This document shows positions 1 to 13,600 of a stretch of 64,000 bases of DNA, piece by piece. Position numbers and translations under genes: made by a program. Under the pieces are notes generated by a model that made no database searches, was not told the origin of the DNA, and worked only from the letters and a program-made list of their open reading frames with translations. The DNA comes from Malania oleifera (taxonomy: Eukaryota; Streptophyta; Magnoliopsida; Santalales; Ximeniaceae). The stretch covers positions 121,156,719 through 121,220,718 of the forward strand of contig NC_080420.1 in the NCBI RefSeq assembly GCF_029873635.1. The letters are read 5' to 3'. How positions within the stretch are numbered: position 1 is the first letter of the stretch; every line of letters starts with the position of its first letter.

Positions 1-597
1 TGTTTTGAATAAAAGCATGTATGAGAGTATTTAGAAAAAGACATTGCGTCATATTATTGATTTGTAACTGAAGTATGCATTAATTTTCTTAAAATCTAAT
101 GATTCATCGTTAGCTGTTGAAAACAAAAACTTTTGAAAAACAAGATTTAGCTTGAACCAAGTGCATCCTCTAGGTGACTTCAAACAATCACAACATGACA
201 TAGCTTACTTCTTTTGACCTAATCTTATTGGTCAAGGCATCCACTCTTTGATCTTTGTGGAGAGATAACCCTTGTCTTGGTTAGCAAACGAGAAAGACAA
301 CACTATCAGAAGCCAAGATTAGGTTTGTGGGAATAAGGTAATCCTATGACATTCAAGAGACATGCAACATACTAGCAACACTAATGTAGGTTAATCAAAT
401 GTTTTTGATTTATTTGACCTAATTCTATTAATTGAGATCCAAATCCTTCTTAATCATCTAATTTTCGAGAGTTAGGGGTCTCTGTTGGACCTAAGGATAA
501 AGGAAGAAGAAACTAGTGAGTAAAATATTTTCACCATTACATATTTATTAAAGATTAGACTTTAGGATCTAGGGTTAAGCAAGAAGCAATGATGCCC
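1..597. other. Intergenic, no recognised feature
   Basis: No open reading frame, RNA gene or terminal-repeat structure was recognised. The sequence is moderately AT-rich and could be an old repeat remnant. Confidence 0.5.
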
Positions 598-797
598 CCA
601 GGGTGTGGTTCAGGTAGCAAGGTCGCTTCCTAGGAGTGCCACTTGACGGTCAGCTGATGAAGCCTCCCAGGTTCGATTCTTCCCTTGGGCTCTTGAATTT
701 ACCCTCCTTGTGGTGTTGTGGGGCTAGCTCCACAGGGCGTGGGATTAGTCACGAAGCGTAAAACGCATGTGAACACCCGACGATATTAAAAAAAAAA
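598..797 (+). mobile_element. Au-type tRNA-derived SINE
   Basis: About 200 bp. A tRNA-like head is followed by an internal Pol III box B (GGTTCGATTC at 670-679). The body contains GCTCCACAGGGCGTGGGATT, which matches the conserved 3' half of plant Au SINEs as I remember it (AGCTCCACGG...GTGGGATTAGTC). It ends in an A-run (788-797). The order head, box B, conserved tail and poly-A fixes + orientation. No clear target duplication was found, so the exact 5' end is uncertain. Confidence 0.82.
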
Positions 798-1204
798 GAG
801 TTATGCAGCCATTTGGGGGGGGGGGAATGGCTACTTAGAGATGTTCAAAAAGACTTTCTAAGCCATCAAAATAGTTTTCCATTTTTCAGTGAATTTTCTC
901 TATTTTTTATTTTTAAATTTTTAATGAATTATCCATAATTGTTTTTCTCATAATATTGTCTAAGTATCCCCTAAAATTATTTATATAATTTTTCTAGATA
1001 TATTTGAACTTCACCTAGCACAAAAAATGGACTCGAACTTTTTATATCATGATTTTTTTTTGGAATTTTTATGAGATTTTTGAGATTTTTTTTTTTGAAA
1101 ATTTTTGACATGATCATTCATTGAATTTTGGACAAATAAAGTTGAAATATTTTTTTTTTTGCATAATAATAATAATAATGACGATAAAGACGACAATAAT
1201 AACA
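798..1204. other. AT-rich intergenic spacer
   Basis: Homopolymer and AT-rich sequence with an (AAT)n-like stretch near 1167-1180. No gene was recognised. Confidence 0.5.
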
Positions 1205-1209
1205 ATAGT

Positions 1210-1504
1210 TGTAGAGACCCAAACCTTTATAAGCTGGATTTGTTGACGAAGGATCACGTTCGTCGATGAAGTCCTTTAGAGCCTCGTTGACGAGAGAATG
1301 CTGACGGGTTTTGGGAGGTTCTCGGGAAATCCTCGTTGACGAAATTCAGGGCCTCGTCGACGATTTGTGTGGTGGATTCGTCGACGAAGACGCCGCCTCG
1401 TCAATGAATTGGACCAGGTCAAAGGCCCTATAAATATCCCATTTGAGTTGCTTAAGAGCTAAGTTTCACCCAAAAGCTCTCTCTCTCTCTCTCTAACCTG
1501 CGAA

Positions 1505-1535
<31 letters not shown>

Positions 1536-3239
1536 GATTCTTCGCCGTTCGTCATCCGTTTCCAAAAATGGAGGGTACTACATGGATTAGAAGAGAAAAC
1601 TTTACAATTTTAGCGGATCGGATCGTCGTTTTCGGAGATTTTTTGGTTTTCCTCAAAAGTCGAGGTAGAGATCTGATCTTAGTTTTGATTGGGTATTTAG
1701 ATAGCAGTAGAAAACATAGTAAGGTTATGTTCTGTGGTTTTAGGTTTTCGGGATCTCGAGTTGTCGATTTGGACTGTGTTCACACGAACTTTCATTTCGA
1801 GTATAAGGTAAAGGGAATTTGATTACAACAACATTTTTGGAAAACTAAACCGTTAAAAAGCTAGTTTATGTTATTATGTATGATTTAAGTACTTATTTGC
1901 TAAATTCTTCCGAGTAGAAATGCCGGTTTTACGATTTTACGATTTTCGGTAAAAATGAGGATTTTGGCGTATGATCTCTAAATCTTACAAAAATCACTTA
2001 TTTGCATTTATACTGTAATAGGAGATGCTTGAATCCTTTACTTTTCCTTTCAAATGATGTTTTATTGGATTTCTATCATTTAGCGGCTTTTTGAATTAAA
2101 CTGGTGTGATATATGTTGAAATGGAAATGTATGAATTTTCCATACTATTGATATAGATATGGGAACGAAGTTCCAATTTGTTATACTAAGAATGTGAAAA
2201 ACTGAGGTCGATGATACACCGATCTGAATCAGAAAGCAAAGAGGGATAAATTGAGTGGAAAGGCGCCGGTTTGAACCCAATGTAATTATCTGAATTTGTG
2301 AAAAATACTGGAATTGCACAAGTTACTGTTTTGCTATAAATTGTATATATGATACTGGAACCACAGCTTGTGACCAAAAGAGGTTGAAAGAAACTTCAAT
2401 AAAAGGGGTTGAAAAATACTCTAGTTTGGGGGTTGAAATAAACTCCTAGGGCTAGGTAGCGATGCTGGCAGTGCAATCCATGCATGTGTAAAATCAGTAT
2501 GGGTATATTAGATGGTCGACCTGCGAGGAGTTAGTAAGCTGCTTGTAAAAATAAACCAGGGGGCGGTCAGATCATAAAAGATGCTCGGTTTTATCTGCAT
2601 GAACATGACACTGTCAGAGGCAATCAGTGCACAACCCGTGCCACGGGGTAAATAGACAAACTATCATACCAAGCTGGTAGTTGTTCTAATAATCATATGC
2701 ATGATTTAAATACTTGATGTGCAGATAAATGTTATATGATACAGTATTATAAACAAATATTTCAAATGTATGAGTTCTTATAAAAATGTGCATATATGCA
2801 GTCACACACTGTTGTAACTCTTTCTTCCTTACTGAGAGGTGTCTCACCCTATCATACAACCTTTGTTTTCAAGTTCATCAGCACGTCGGTCCTTGTAGCT
2901 AAAGGGACTGGGAAGATTATTTTTGGTTAAGCTTACATAAGCATTTGAACCTTGTATTAAACCTAGATGAAAGTCCTTTTTTTTTTGGAGGATTGTAATA
3001 ACAAGATTTATTCTATATCCGGTTTTATGTAATTGTGGATGTGTTAGTAAACTTTGGTATAAGACTGGTAGAAATCCCAATGAATGTTTATGTTTTTCCG
3101 CAACATTTACATTATTATTATGTATGAGTTAGACCCGTATGTTCCTGTTTAGGGCGGATTGTCTATGTATCTGGAACAGGTATAAGTATTACGTATAGTG
3201 AGTGACACTTGGGTACGTACAAAGGGCTGGGGCGTTACA
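1210..3239 (+). mobile_element. Solo LTR, TGTARNGACCC-type family
   Basis: A 2,030 bp LTR begins TGTAGAGACCC and ends GGGGCGTTACA. It is flanked by a perfect 5-bp target duplication, ATAGT (1205-1209 and 3240-3244). A TATA-like box (TATAAATA near 1431) and a long CT microsatellite (about 1480-1532) mark the probable promoter and give + orientation. The first 200 bp (the U3 region) repeat TCGTCGACGA-like palindromes. No internal domain or second LTR is present, so this is a solo LTR left by LTR-LTR recombination. Family inference: Ty3/gypsy, because the 28-34 kb relative has gypsy-type priming and polypurine sequences. A 84-codon open frame at 1568-1822 lies wholly inside the LTR and is not called as a gene. 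Confidence 0.88.
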
Positions 3240-3244
3240 ATAGT

Positions 3245-4357
3245 TGTAGCATTAATACCATAATAATTGTAATATAATGATATTGCCTGAAGAAATAAAA
3301 ATACATATTTGAAAATTTCACCCTTTTTGAATTTTTGAAGTATATTTTTATAACAAAAATAGACTTGTAAGAAAGAAATAAGTAAATAAATAAAAGTAAC
3401 AAGATTAGGGATTAGGGATGACCTTCCAATTGCCCACTCACAATATCATAACGCGCGAGATGCGATATCCTACCTTCAAATAACATCTCAAATTTGACCT
3501 TTCATAAATGATATGATGGTTACTGATGTTTTGGATCTCATTATGTTTATAATTCCCCAAAATTGTTTTTACAAATTCATCATCAAGCAAGCTTTTTGAT
3601 AAGTACGATAGGGCAACCAGTCAAAATAATACAAAAATATCTGATCTCTTTATTAACGATAGGAAACACAAATTTTATATGTATAATCAAAGGAATCGTT
3701 TCATATGATTATTCTCTTCCGTGCTTGTAATCTATTTAGAATGGAACCATGCTATAAGAGAGTGTTTTAAGATAATATGCTTGGTAATACACTTTTAAGT
3801 AGAAGAGGAAAGGAAAAACAGATAGAAGAAGATAAAACTCTAAATAGTATTTTACGTTCATTCATATTATTTGGGAAAAAAAGAAAAATCAATAGTAATT
3901 TTAAGAGATGAGACGTTGGTAGTAATATGAACTCGCACCTCTGTAGAAAAGTAAGCAACTAATAAATGAGTAAATACTATTATCAATTATATGTAGAAAA
4001 TGAAGATAGACATATTTCCATACTTTCAATATCTTTTTCCAAGTCTCTCTTTTTATTTATCCCCTTATAAAAAAAATTAAAAAAAAATACAAATAAAATA
4101 AAAAAAAGTTATATATTTAAATTTTAAATACTCCAAATTAAGTTCAAGTTAATATTCTAAACTAATTAAAATTATATTTAATACTTAATTTTCAATTTTA
4201 CTAAATATCCCCATAGGGAAAATATTCCTCCTATATGATGTGCGTTCATCACAAGTTTGTAACACATAAATTGTAATTATGTGTTAATATATTTCAAATT
4301 TTTATTTTTATTTTTTATTTTTTTGCCTTTTCTTTAATCTTTAGCACATAAAAAAAC
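3245..4357. other. AT-rich intergenic region
   Basis: No gene or terminal-repeat element was recognised between the solo LTR and the tRNA gene. Confidence 0.5.
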
Positions 4358-4362
4358 AAAAA
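4358..4362 (-). terminator. Pol III terminator of tRNA-Pro
   Basis: A run of five T on the - strand, 13 bp past the 3' end of the tRNA gene. A second T-run follows a few bases further on. This is the usual Pol III stop signal. Confidence 0.75.
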
Positions 4363-4375
4363 GCTTAATTGGAAG

Positions 4376-4447
4376 GGGGCGTTGCGAGAATCGAACTCGC
4401 GACCTCTCGCACCCGAAGCGAGAATCATACCACTAGACCAAACGCCC
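4376..4447 (-). tRNA. tRNA-Pro, anticodon CGG
   Basis: A 72-nt cloverleaf. The - strand starts GGGCGTTTGG and ends CAACGCCCC, so the acceptor stem pairs. Box A is the region GGTCTAGTGGTATGATTC. Box B is GAGTTCGATTC in the T arm. The anticodon stem CTCGC/GCGAG encloses the loop TTCGGGT, giving anticodon CGG (proline, CCG codons). There is no intron. The 3' CCA is not encoded, as expected for a nuclear gene. It is transcribed away from ZMAT2. Confidence 0.96.
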
Positions 4448-4617
4448 AGTTATGAGTTGGTCTCAAAAAATTTTTTTTTGACGTTTCGCCGTCAATCCGC
4501 CTGATTAAACCCCTAAATTCATCAACTTTGCTTCGTCTCTCTCCCTCTCGAAATCAGCTGGTTTTATTCAATATTCTCCTCGTCATTGCTGCCAATTTAG
4601 GTCAGGATTTGTAATCG
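4448..4617 (+). promoter_or_regulatory. ZMAT2 promoter and 5' leader, shared with tRNA-Pro
   Basis: Only 170 bp separate the tRNA 5' end from the ZMAT2 start codon, so the Pol II core promoter and leader lie within it or overlap the tRNA gene. No clear TATA box is seen. A telo-box-like AAACCCCTAA lies near 4507, and a CT-rich leader (CTCTCTCCCTCTC) near 4535-4550 suggests a TATA-less start of the housekeeping type. The transcription start is inferred. Confidence 0.45.
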
Positions 4618-7600
4618 ATGGCGCAGCCCAGCAACACTGTAAGCTCAAATGCCACCAATTCTTTTACAATTCCTATGTTTCTGCATTGATTCCAAGTTTG
4701 TGTAGAGTTATATTTGCATTCACATGATCGATCTATTGTATGCGTATGCCTTTATCGTAGGCTGTTGGGGTAGACAACACCTTCAGGAGAAAGTTCAATC
4801 GGGAAGAGTACTTGGAGCGCGCACTCGAGCGCGAAGAACAGGTTTTTCCTCTGATTTTTCTCATACCCTTTGTCTGTTTATGTATGTTCTTTCGTTTTCT
4901 TTGATTAATTGTGTTCTTTTATGTTTTGCGTTGTGTAAATTAGGAGGCGGAGGGACGGGTTAAATCCAGATGTGAGTTGGTTAATTTTATTTTTATTTTC
5001 ATTTTTCAGTTTGTGCATTTGTGTTTCTGTGTGTAGGTTTGTGGTGCTTTTGTGAATAATGAATTAGGTGAATTGGGGTTTTCTGAATTTTGAAATTATA
5101 GGGAGTTTTATGATGATGTTGCGGGTTGTGTGCAGCGAAAGGGCCGCTGGTGCAACGGAAACCTTTAAAGCATAGGGACTATGAAGTTGACCTTGAGTCC
5201 CGCTTGGGGAAAACTCAGGTAAACCACAGTATATTTCAGGTTTGAATTAAAGAACAGTAGTTTATATTCTGAACTTCTAATGGTGAATTTCTCATTAACT
5301 CACAATATCAGTTTAGGTGAGGTTAGTATACATTCTGTATGTACTTCTTTTGGATTATGGAACCCAAGATTGCATAAATTATGGATGTTATGTGGCTTCC
5401 TAATTGAGGGCGAGCATGCATTCAAAAATGATCCTAAATGTGGGTTGGAGCACTACCTGATGAGGTTTTGAATTTGATGAGGCCTTGTACTCCATTGATA
5501 CTAATAGCCACTGTTTCAGAGCTATTGGTGTAGGTTTCTCTGAAGGAATCAATTTAATGCTAGGCGCTATCGCATTTATAAAGTCAGTGGTTTTATTTTT
5601 TGTAATTTTGTAAACTATTTTAATCGTGCAGTAATGAAACCTCTTCCTCTCCATTCATTGGCATCATTTCATTTATCCTTACTAATGAATTTCATAGAAA
5701 ATGAAGTCTGTTCATTTTTCTTAGTTCAATCTCTAGACGATTGATGATTTGTACCCCAATGGATATCTTGGTGGTTCTGCCATGTCCATCTACTTCAGGA
5801 CGTTGTCTTATTATCTTTTTATTTTGTTGTCTCAGGTTGTCACACCAATAGCACCTTTAAGCCAGCAGGTACCGTAAAATCATTCTCTATCATTATATTC
5901 TCATTTTTTAATGATGATTGAACAACTATATATATTTCATTTGTTTTCATTGATTTTTGTTGTTATATCTTTCAAAAGCATAGGGAGCACTGTCAAATTG
6001 GTTTAGAGGTAGTTATTTTGTAGTCTATGGTTCAACAAGGAGATGATGCTTCTCTCTCTTTCTCCCTCCCTTCCTCTCTCTCTCCCTCCCCCCCCCCCCC
6101 CCCCTTCCTGATAGTAGAATAGGAGAAAGTATTAAAATCTGAGGGAGAACAAAAGGTTGTTCATGTGTCGCTAAAAATTTAAAAATAAAACAGAGGGAAA
6201 AAGAAAAAGAAAACTAAAAGAAAAAAACTTCACACATTTAAATAAAAAAACCCTTTTGACCCCTTTCAATCATAGTTGGTAAAGCATTTTAAGTTGGCTA
6301 GTTCATGTTGACTTTTTTCGTCTTGCTGTTGCTGCAATCTGCCCTTACTTCTTGGCCTCCAAGAGCATGCAACAACAAATTATCTTATCTACACGTTCGG
6401 AGTGGGCAAAGTACCACCTCCCCTGAAGTTATAAACGTGTTGTTCTTCACCCAAACCAACATCCTCAAGAACAAGAATGCTTGCCAAACCTTCTAAAAGA
6501 GTTTCTGACAAATGGAAATGCTACACAAAGTATGAGTAATTCAAATTATGTCTGTATTGCCCATGAAATTCATCTAAAAATAAACAACTGGTGCCGATTC
6601 ACTATCCAATTTACTCTCCTCATCAAGCTCTTCACCTAATTTTTTATTTGTCAGTGAAAAATCACCCTCACTAGGCTTTTCCCATGAACCGGCCTTCATC
6701 TCAATCGGATTTTCTATGAGAGAAACTACTATAATTTATTTCTCTTTAAAGCTTTTGTAGTACTTGATTCAGGATTAAACTGTGTACATCTGAATACTGC
6801 ATTGCCCATTGAGGGTGACGAAAACTATCAATTTTGTTAGACCTAGCCATCTGAGTCCCAGCCTAAGCAGCATTTTCCATTGGTCCAGATATGGCACACA
6901 TGTTGGGTGTTGAATTGTGTGTGATTTGAAAAAAAAAAATGTTCAAAAGCAATTCTTGTAATAAAGTGCAGAAGTTAATAAAGAATCACAAACTTAATGC
7001 AAAGCAACCAAGCATGACAAACAAGAAACCAAAGTTTGTACTGGTTCTGTCACATGTGACCTACGTGTAAGCCAAAGAACTCTAGTTGGGTATTCACTAT
7101 ATCTATCAAAACTAGAACCTAAGCTCTTAGAACAGAGGCACTTTGTCCAATTACACACAGGCTATAACAGCTAGTGGACAACATTGTCAAACAGATAAAG
7201 TGTACTAGTTAACATGATTTAACAAACCAACAAAGAATCTTAAACTCACAAGTATAACTGAGATAATAACACAGTAGTTTATGTGAAATCAGTGCCTAAA
7301 AAATGAAAAAGAATTTTGTGCAAGAGCAAATCAGCAAATTCAGTAGTCCTGTGGGTCAACTTATGGGGTTGGCAAAGTACTATTGATTTATGTAGCTACT
7401 CAGCGAATCAGTAATTCAGCATTTTCAGTATGTTCAGCCCAACACAATGTTTTGAGCAAGGATTCAGCATGACGATACACTTTCACTGAGTCTTTCCAAC
7501 AATTAACAACTAAAAATCACTTCTTATTGATGTAGAGAGGCCACCTGTAATTTTTCTGTTCTACAAATGGAACACTCATTTTTCTTCTCACATAAAGAAC

Positions 7601-10600
7601 AAGCTGTTGTGTTTCTTCTATTTGTATGTGTAAACTTTTCTCTCTCTTGCTTGCTACTTTGAAGAGCTTCATGTTAGGATATTTTAAAAAGCAAACCCAG
7701 GTTAGGATTCTGCGAGCACTGATTGCGCTCCAAAAAATCCAAAATGGTGCCTTCCTTGTTTCTTTTTTCCAAATATCTTCAATGGAATATTTTCTTCTGT
7801 AGAAAAAGAATTATTAACAAAGAAAGATGTACAAAGAGGAATCATCAAAAAACAAAAAGAAACATAAGAAGCCATTACCAAAAGAATCCAAGACCAAGTC
7901 AAAGGAGCATGCCAATCGCGAGAATATGAGCCACATTTGTGTTGCCAAAACATCTCCACATGAATGCTAAAAGTACAAACTTGACCCAAATCAAATCCGC
8001 TGAAGACCCGTGATTCGGATAATCTTTGCATTTCTCTCCAACCAAATTACCCTAATAACAGCAAAAATTGAACACCACCATGAAATCTATCTTATTCACG
8101 TCTGCTGACTCTGATTGGACAAAGGTGGGTTATCTCTAACTCTGTGAGAGGGGAACTCAGGTTCTGGAAAGGGATTCGGGCCACAAAGGCGAAGAGAAAG
8201 GCTTTGTCCCTCATTCCCCTGTGCAATTTTCTAGTGCGTTTCAAGAGAGAGGAATAGGCAAGTGTTCAAAAACTCATCCTCAACAATTCAGATCAGCAAA
8301 GAACACTGGTTTACTGCAGTCAATAGCTGGCATAGTAGGACTGTTATTAATGATTTTGATGTAATCTTTGATTTGTGTGACGCCCTTTAGGGTGCTTGAT
8401 TTAGTGTACCATGGGCTGGCATCCCCTTGATGCCTCTTTAATAAAGTTTATTTATCAAAGAAAAAATATTCATGTCTGCTGAAGCCTCTGAAGTCAACCG
8501 TTAAGAAAGCCTCCAAAGAATAAGGACACGCCCAACATATCAAATAGTTTGTTCCGTAAACAGCAAGCTGTGGGCAGTGCAAATAAAAGATGAACATGAT
8601 CCTCATTACTGCCATAACACATTACAAACATGTTGAGATAGAGCCATGTGTGATCTTCAAGCTGGCAATATACTGTACACTCTATTGAGAATGTAAATCC
8701 ACACAAAAGCCTTTACCTTTGAAAGAACTTTTGACCTCCAAAATCCATTAGCAAGAGGAAAAGAATGGGAAGATCTGTTTTTGATAAGAATAGAACAATT
8801 TACAAGAGTAAACACTTGAAAGATCTAAGCCCCCATGTTCTATATGCTATATCCTCACGATGAGAATAACAGTAAGAATCAAACAACCTCAGTTGGGAAG
8901 AAAGTTCCTCCACCTCCCAAGCAAGAAGATTGTGATGAAATTGAAAATCCCAAGAAATTCCAAATCCAGAGAGGGAGAGAGAGAGAAAGAGAGGAATAGT
9001 AGCATCAAAATGCAAAGAGAGGTGAAAAATGGAAGGAAAGGCAATAGAAAAGCAAATGTCCCCAAGACAAATCTCTTTCCAAAACCAAGCCCTACACCCA
9101 TCTTCCACAGTGTTTTTGATACAAGGGAAGAATAAAGAAGTTACGTGCTAGATGAATTTCCTTGGACTTATATGTGGTACTCTAGCTATAAAGTAGCTCC
9201 CCACCCATTCTCTTGCAAACCAAATTTACTTTCAATTTGCAAAAAAACCATCAGAGTCATTTGCCCACCAAAGTGATGTATTTAGACACCAAATTACTGA
9301 GACCCAAACCACAACCTCATCCCTAAACCTAGCAAGTAGCTCCAACTTACATGATAGTCCCTCATCTCACCCACTCTTGATCAAAGAAAATCCTGCACAA
9401 TCCTCTCAAGCTTACAATCCAGCCACTGGAATCTTAAAAAAGAAGAGAAAATACAATGCAATCGAAGAAACACACACATGAAACAAAGTAATGCAAGCCC
9501 ATAAGAGGAAGAATACACCTTTCCACCCCTCCAGACAGTTAGAAACCATAGTGATTGTCAGATCCCAAAACCTAGCAGACTAAGGATTCCCACCTAAAGT
9601 GACTCCTAAATAAGACAAAAGCCATTGCAAACTCTCACACTGCACAAGTACGGCAAGCTTGAAGTCACCTCAGACTCAGATTAATAGCAGCAGACCACAC
9701 TTAACTAAATTAATCTTAAGCCTTGAAACTAACCCAAAGACCTGCAGAAGAGTGAGGATATTGCAAAAAGAGTTCCTGTCACCTCACAAGAATTGTATCA
9801 TCAGCAAACTGCACATGAGGCATGAATGCACCATCGCTTTCCAAAACCATGCCCTAGACAAGGGCCCTATTAATGGCTCTCTCAATCATCCTACTCAACA
9901 CATCAGCAACCAAAATAAAATGAAAAGGAGATAAAAGGTTCCCTTGCCTCACACCCCTAGAGGCTCAAAACCAAGTTTTAGGTTGGCCAATAATAATTAC
10001 TGAAAATGAAGTAGAAGAAAGACAACCCCTAAACCAGCCCCTCCGTTTAACACAAAAGCTGTCCAAGACCCTATCCAAAAACTGTGAAGTAACCCTGTCA
10101 TAAGCCTTCTCAAAATCCAGCTTAAAAACAAAACCCTGCGTCTTACCACCTAATGTCCTCCACAACCTCATAGGCCACAAGTATGACATCCAAAATGTAC
10201 CTACCTCTCATGAAGACCGCCGTAAAAACTAGAAATGATACTCTCTACACCTCTTTAATCTTATAAAAAAGGCAATAACCTCCTATACACTCATAGTCAA
10301 ACTAATGAGTCTAAAATCACTAACTCAAGTAGAACATTCTTTCTTGGGAACTAAGGTGATAAATGTTGAATTCGTACTCTTGGGGATCACCCCATTAGCA
10401 TGAAGCCAGGAAACAAATTTAACAAGTCCACCCAACCACATCCCAAAAATTCTGGGGAAAAAAAAAGTGGTGTCTAAACTGAACCCATTCAGACTTGGAG
10501 CTTTCTCCCTATTGATAATAAACACAGCCTGCTTAATCTCCTCCACCTCCTGAAAAGGTCTCCCCAACCTACCTGACATGTGATCATAGATAGGACACCT

Positions 10601-13600
10601 ATCCAACTCCTCAATCATAAGTTGGAAAGAGCTCTCCTTGCTTGGATTCCTAAACAACCCAGTTTTCCTGTGAAATATATGCTAGATCCCAACATTAACA
10701 CCCTCATCAGATTCCAACTCTTTAATCACACTTCTACTACTTCTCCCTCCTGCTAATCTATGAAAAGTTCTGTTACAGCAATGCCCCTCCTTAGATCACT
10801 CAAATCTAACCTTCTGGCTTCATCTCACTTCCTCTAACAAAACATTCTTGGGGAAACCCTCCTACAAGCTAAGATCTTTGGAATTTTAGTTGTTACTCAA
10901 CTAGTCCAAATGATCAATATCCTATGTCTCCTTCAAAATACGAGCCTTTTTAATCCTCACACCACCAGAGACTTCCTTATTCCGGCTTTTCAAAGCTACC
11001 TTGAGATTTTTTAACCTCTTCATGGATCTATACCCATCCCAACCCTCACTTAAACTATTACCTCAAGAACCTCCACGAAAGACAAAAAGGATGAGGAAAG
11101 CCATATTTTTAAAACAGAATGGAGCAGGTCTCCCGGACACCAGAAGAATTCAGACTAAGGGGAAAACAATCTGAAATTGACCTACTTGTTACTCAGGACA
11201 ACTACTATTTATTTGAAATATCTCTTTAAAAATCCAATATTGAAGCTCAATGAAGAATATATATCGTGTACCTATAATGAGTAACAATATATGAATTAAT
11301 CGCAAGCATATTGTATAAAAATATTACAGTAAAACGATGAGAATCAAAGCTAGGCAGATTACAATATTCAGTTCTCTCTGTCCATGAGTCGACTGATTAG
11401 CATGCTCATAAGCCTTGCTCTTCATGAGTCTAATGATGCACTCATGAGTTACTCATTATACTTGTTTAATACAGAAATCAAGTTTTAAATTGTTATACCA
11501 CATAAAAATAATCACAGAAAAGTTGGGGTATCATCAAATACCATAAAATATATGAAATGTATAATTCACTGAAATATGTCAATACTCATTCTCAAACACA
11601 ACCTCACAATATTTGCACATGTTTCAACATCTCCCAACATCAATTTTGATTGATTTTTCAACTTAGGTACTGTTGCCACCTGTTCGTCGTTAAGAGTATC
11701 ACAAACAACTACCGTTGCTCCCTTAGCATTTTGTCTATTTAACCACTCATTTCCAATAGGACTTACCTTGGAACCTGCCTGGCCCTTGGGCACAATACTA
11801 GGGTCAGAAAAATCCTTTTGACAAAATTACCCTTCACTGGAGAGGATTCCCTTGCCTGGTTGAAGACAAAACTAAACCATGAGCTTTCCCCTACCCCAAC
11901 TGCTTTGCAAGCCTGTTAGCTGAAAGCCTGAAAGAGATGGAGCCCAACGTGCCTAATGCCCTGATTTTGACCTGGGCTTTTATATTTTTCTTCCCCAGCC
12001 AAATTGCGAGTTTGCTGCAGGATGGGCCACTCCATGAAAAGCACAAGAACCCTAACTGAAATCATTCATGTTTGGCTTTTTGCTACAACCTAATGCTTGG
12101 CGGGCTTCACCTAATGTTAAATCAACCCTCAACAGTTGGCCCACTTGGAAGAGAAAGAAAGATTTTTTCCTGGTTGGGTAAGAGTAGGTATAGCATACAG
12201 GGGATGCTTCTTTTAGAAAATTTTAAGAGCTCTTAAATCTAATTTAGAAAAGTTTGTGTTATGTATTTCTTTAAGCCATTAAATATCATGGTTAATAATA
12301 CGGTCATTGAGGGCTTAGATACTTATCAAATCCATTGAGGGTCAACGTTAGTATTTTGGATTTGCTAAACTGGAAAGAAAGGCTGGTTAAACTGTTAAAT
12401 TGATTGGTGTTCCTCTTGTTGAATATTTCCATATTGCATTCTATGCATTAAAGAATAGGTGTGGAATTTGAGGTTGATCAGATGTATTTTAAGGCTGGTT
12501 GTAGATCTAAAGTTTTAATTATGCAGTCAAGCTGATAAGTTGGATGGCCATTTTAGTTGATACCTGCTCAAAACTTTACTGGTTTTTATATTTTAGTAAA
12601 CAAAGAATTGTATTAGAAGAGATAAGAATGTACATCAGAAAAAGAAAAAGAAAACGAAAAAAAAAAAAAAAGGCAGGGAAATCAAGAAACCATTACAATT
12701 TTTTTTCTGTAAATAATCCCCTCTTATTCTCTGCTCATTTAGGATTTTTATTATGCAACATGAAATTAGGCCCCCCTCCCACCCCCACTCTTTAGCCTTT
12801 CCCCACCTGTAAACTAAGCTTTGCATCTGGATGTCTTCCTACTTGATTTCCATCCCTCTTCTTTTGGATTATTTTAATATGTGCTCTCTCTCTCTCTCTG
12901 GAATGGTTTTGTTAAAGTATAAAATTTTTTAGCTTATGTGCAGACTAGGAAGCACCAATATCGACACGAGACACAAATACGACACGATACTGACAGGGGA
13001 TACGACAATTTAAAAAAAAATGAGGATTTATTAATACATACACACACACAAACATGGAGGTTTTTCCTTTAGATGACAAAGATTGTGGTAATATTGATTT
13101 AAAATGGAATGTAAGCACCATTTATGCAAAATTATCAGCTACACATTTTACAAATTACACTTATACAATCATGAACTACATTCATATTATATGGTATCGG
13201 CTCAAGAACAAAAAACCAACTCAAGAACATGGCTGATTGTCATGAGCCAAACACTTCGCACCTAGTGAAGGTCTGTGCAGCACTAGCTAAAGCACTCTTG
13301 TTCAACTAGTAAGCCGAAAGTATACTGCAGCTTACCACAAGAACATGTTCACAACCAACAAATGCAAAGAAAGCAGAAGTAGTAAGCAAGTAGACAAGAG
13401 TCACATGGTAAACAGTAAAGCAACATAAATCATTCTTAAGACCTCTGTAGACAACGTGTGTTTAGCGAGGGAAACTAGTAGGCTATACACGTTACAAGTG
13501 CTAGTGAGTTTTCCAATTGATCAATGAACATTCAGCCTTTGCTAAAAAGCTTTCTATGTTATTCTAGCTCAGCTCTAATACTAGGAAACATAAAACTGAC

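Noticed and set aside
1568-1822. An 84-codon frame with an ATG after a CT-rich leader and TATA box
   Set aside because: It lies within a solo LTR, where promoter-like sequence is expected; no known product.
4944-4958. A 15-bp version of ZMAT2 exon 3 using the first GT
   Set aside because: It breaks the phase with exon 4; the donor at 4971/4972 (AGAT|GTGAGT) preserves the frame and family sequence.
7702-8031. A 109-codon frame on the - strand in ZMAT2 intron 5
   Set aside because: It adjoins the LINE fragment and shows no recognisable domain; most likely decayed repeat sequence.
12944-13010. Possible end of a Mutator- or hAT-like element (GACACGAGACACAAATACGAC)
   Set aside because: Only one end-like stretch is visible; no inverted partner or target duplication was found.
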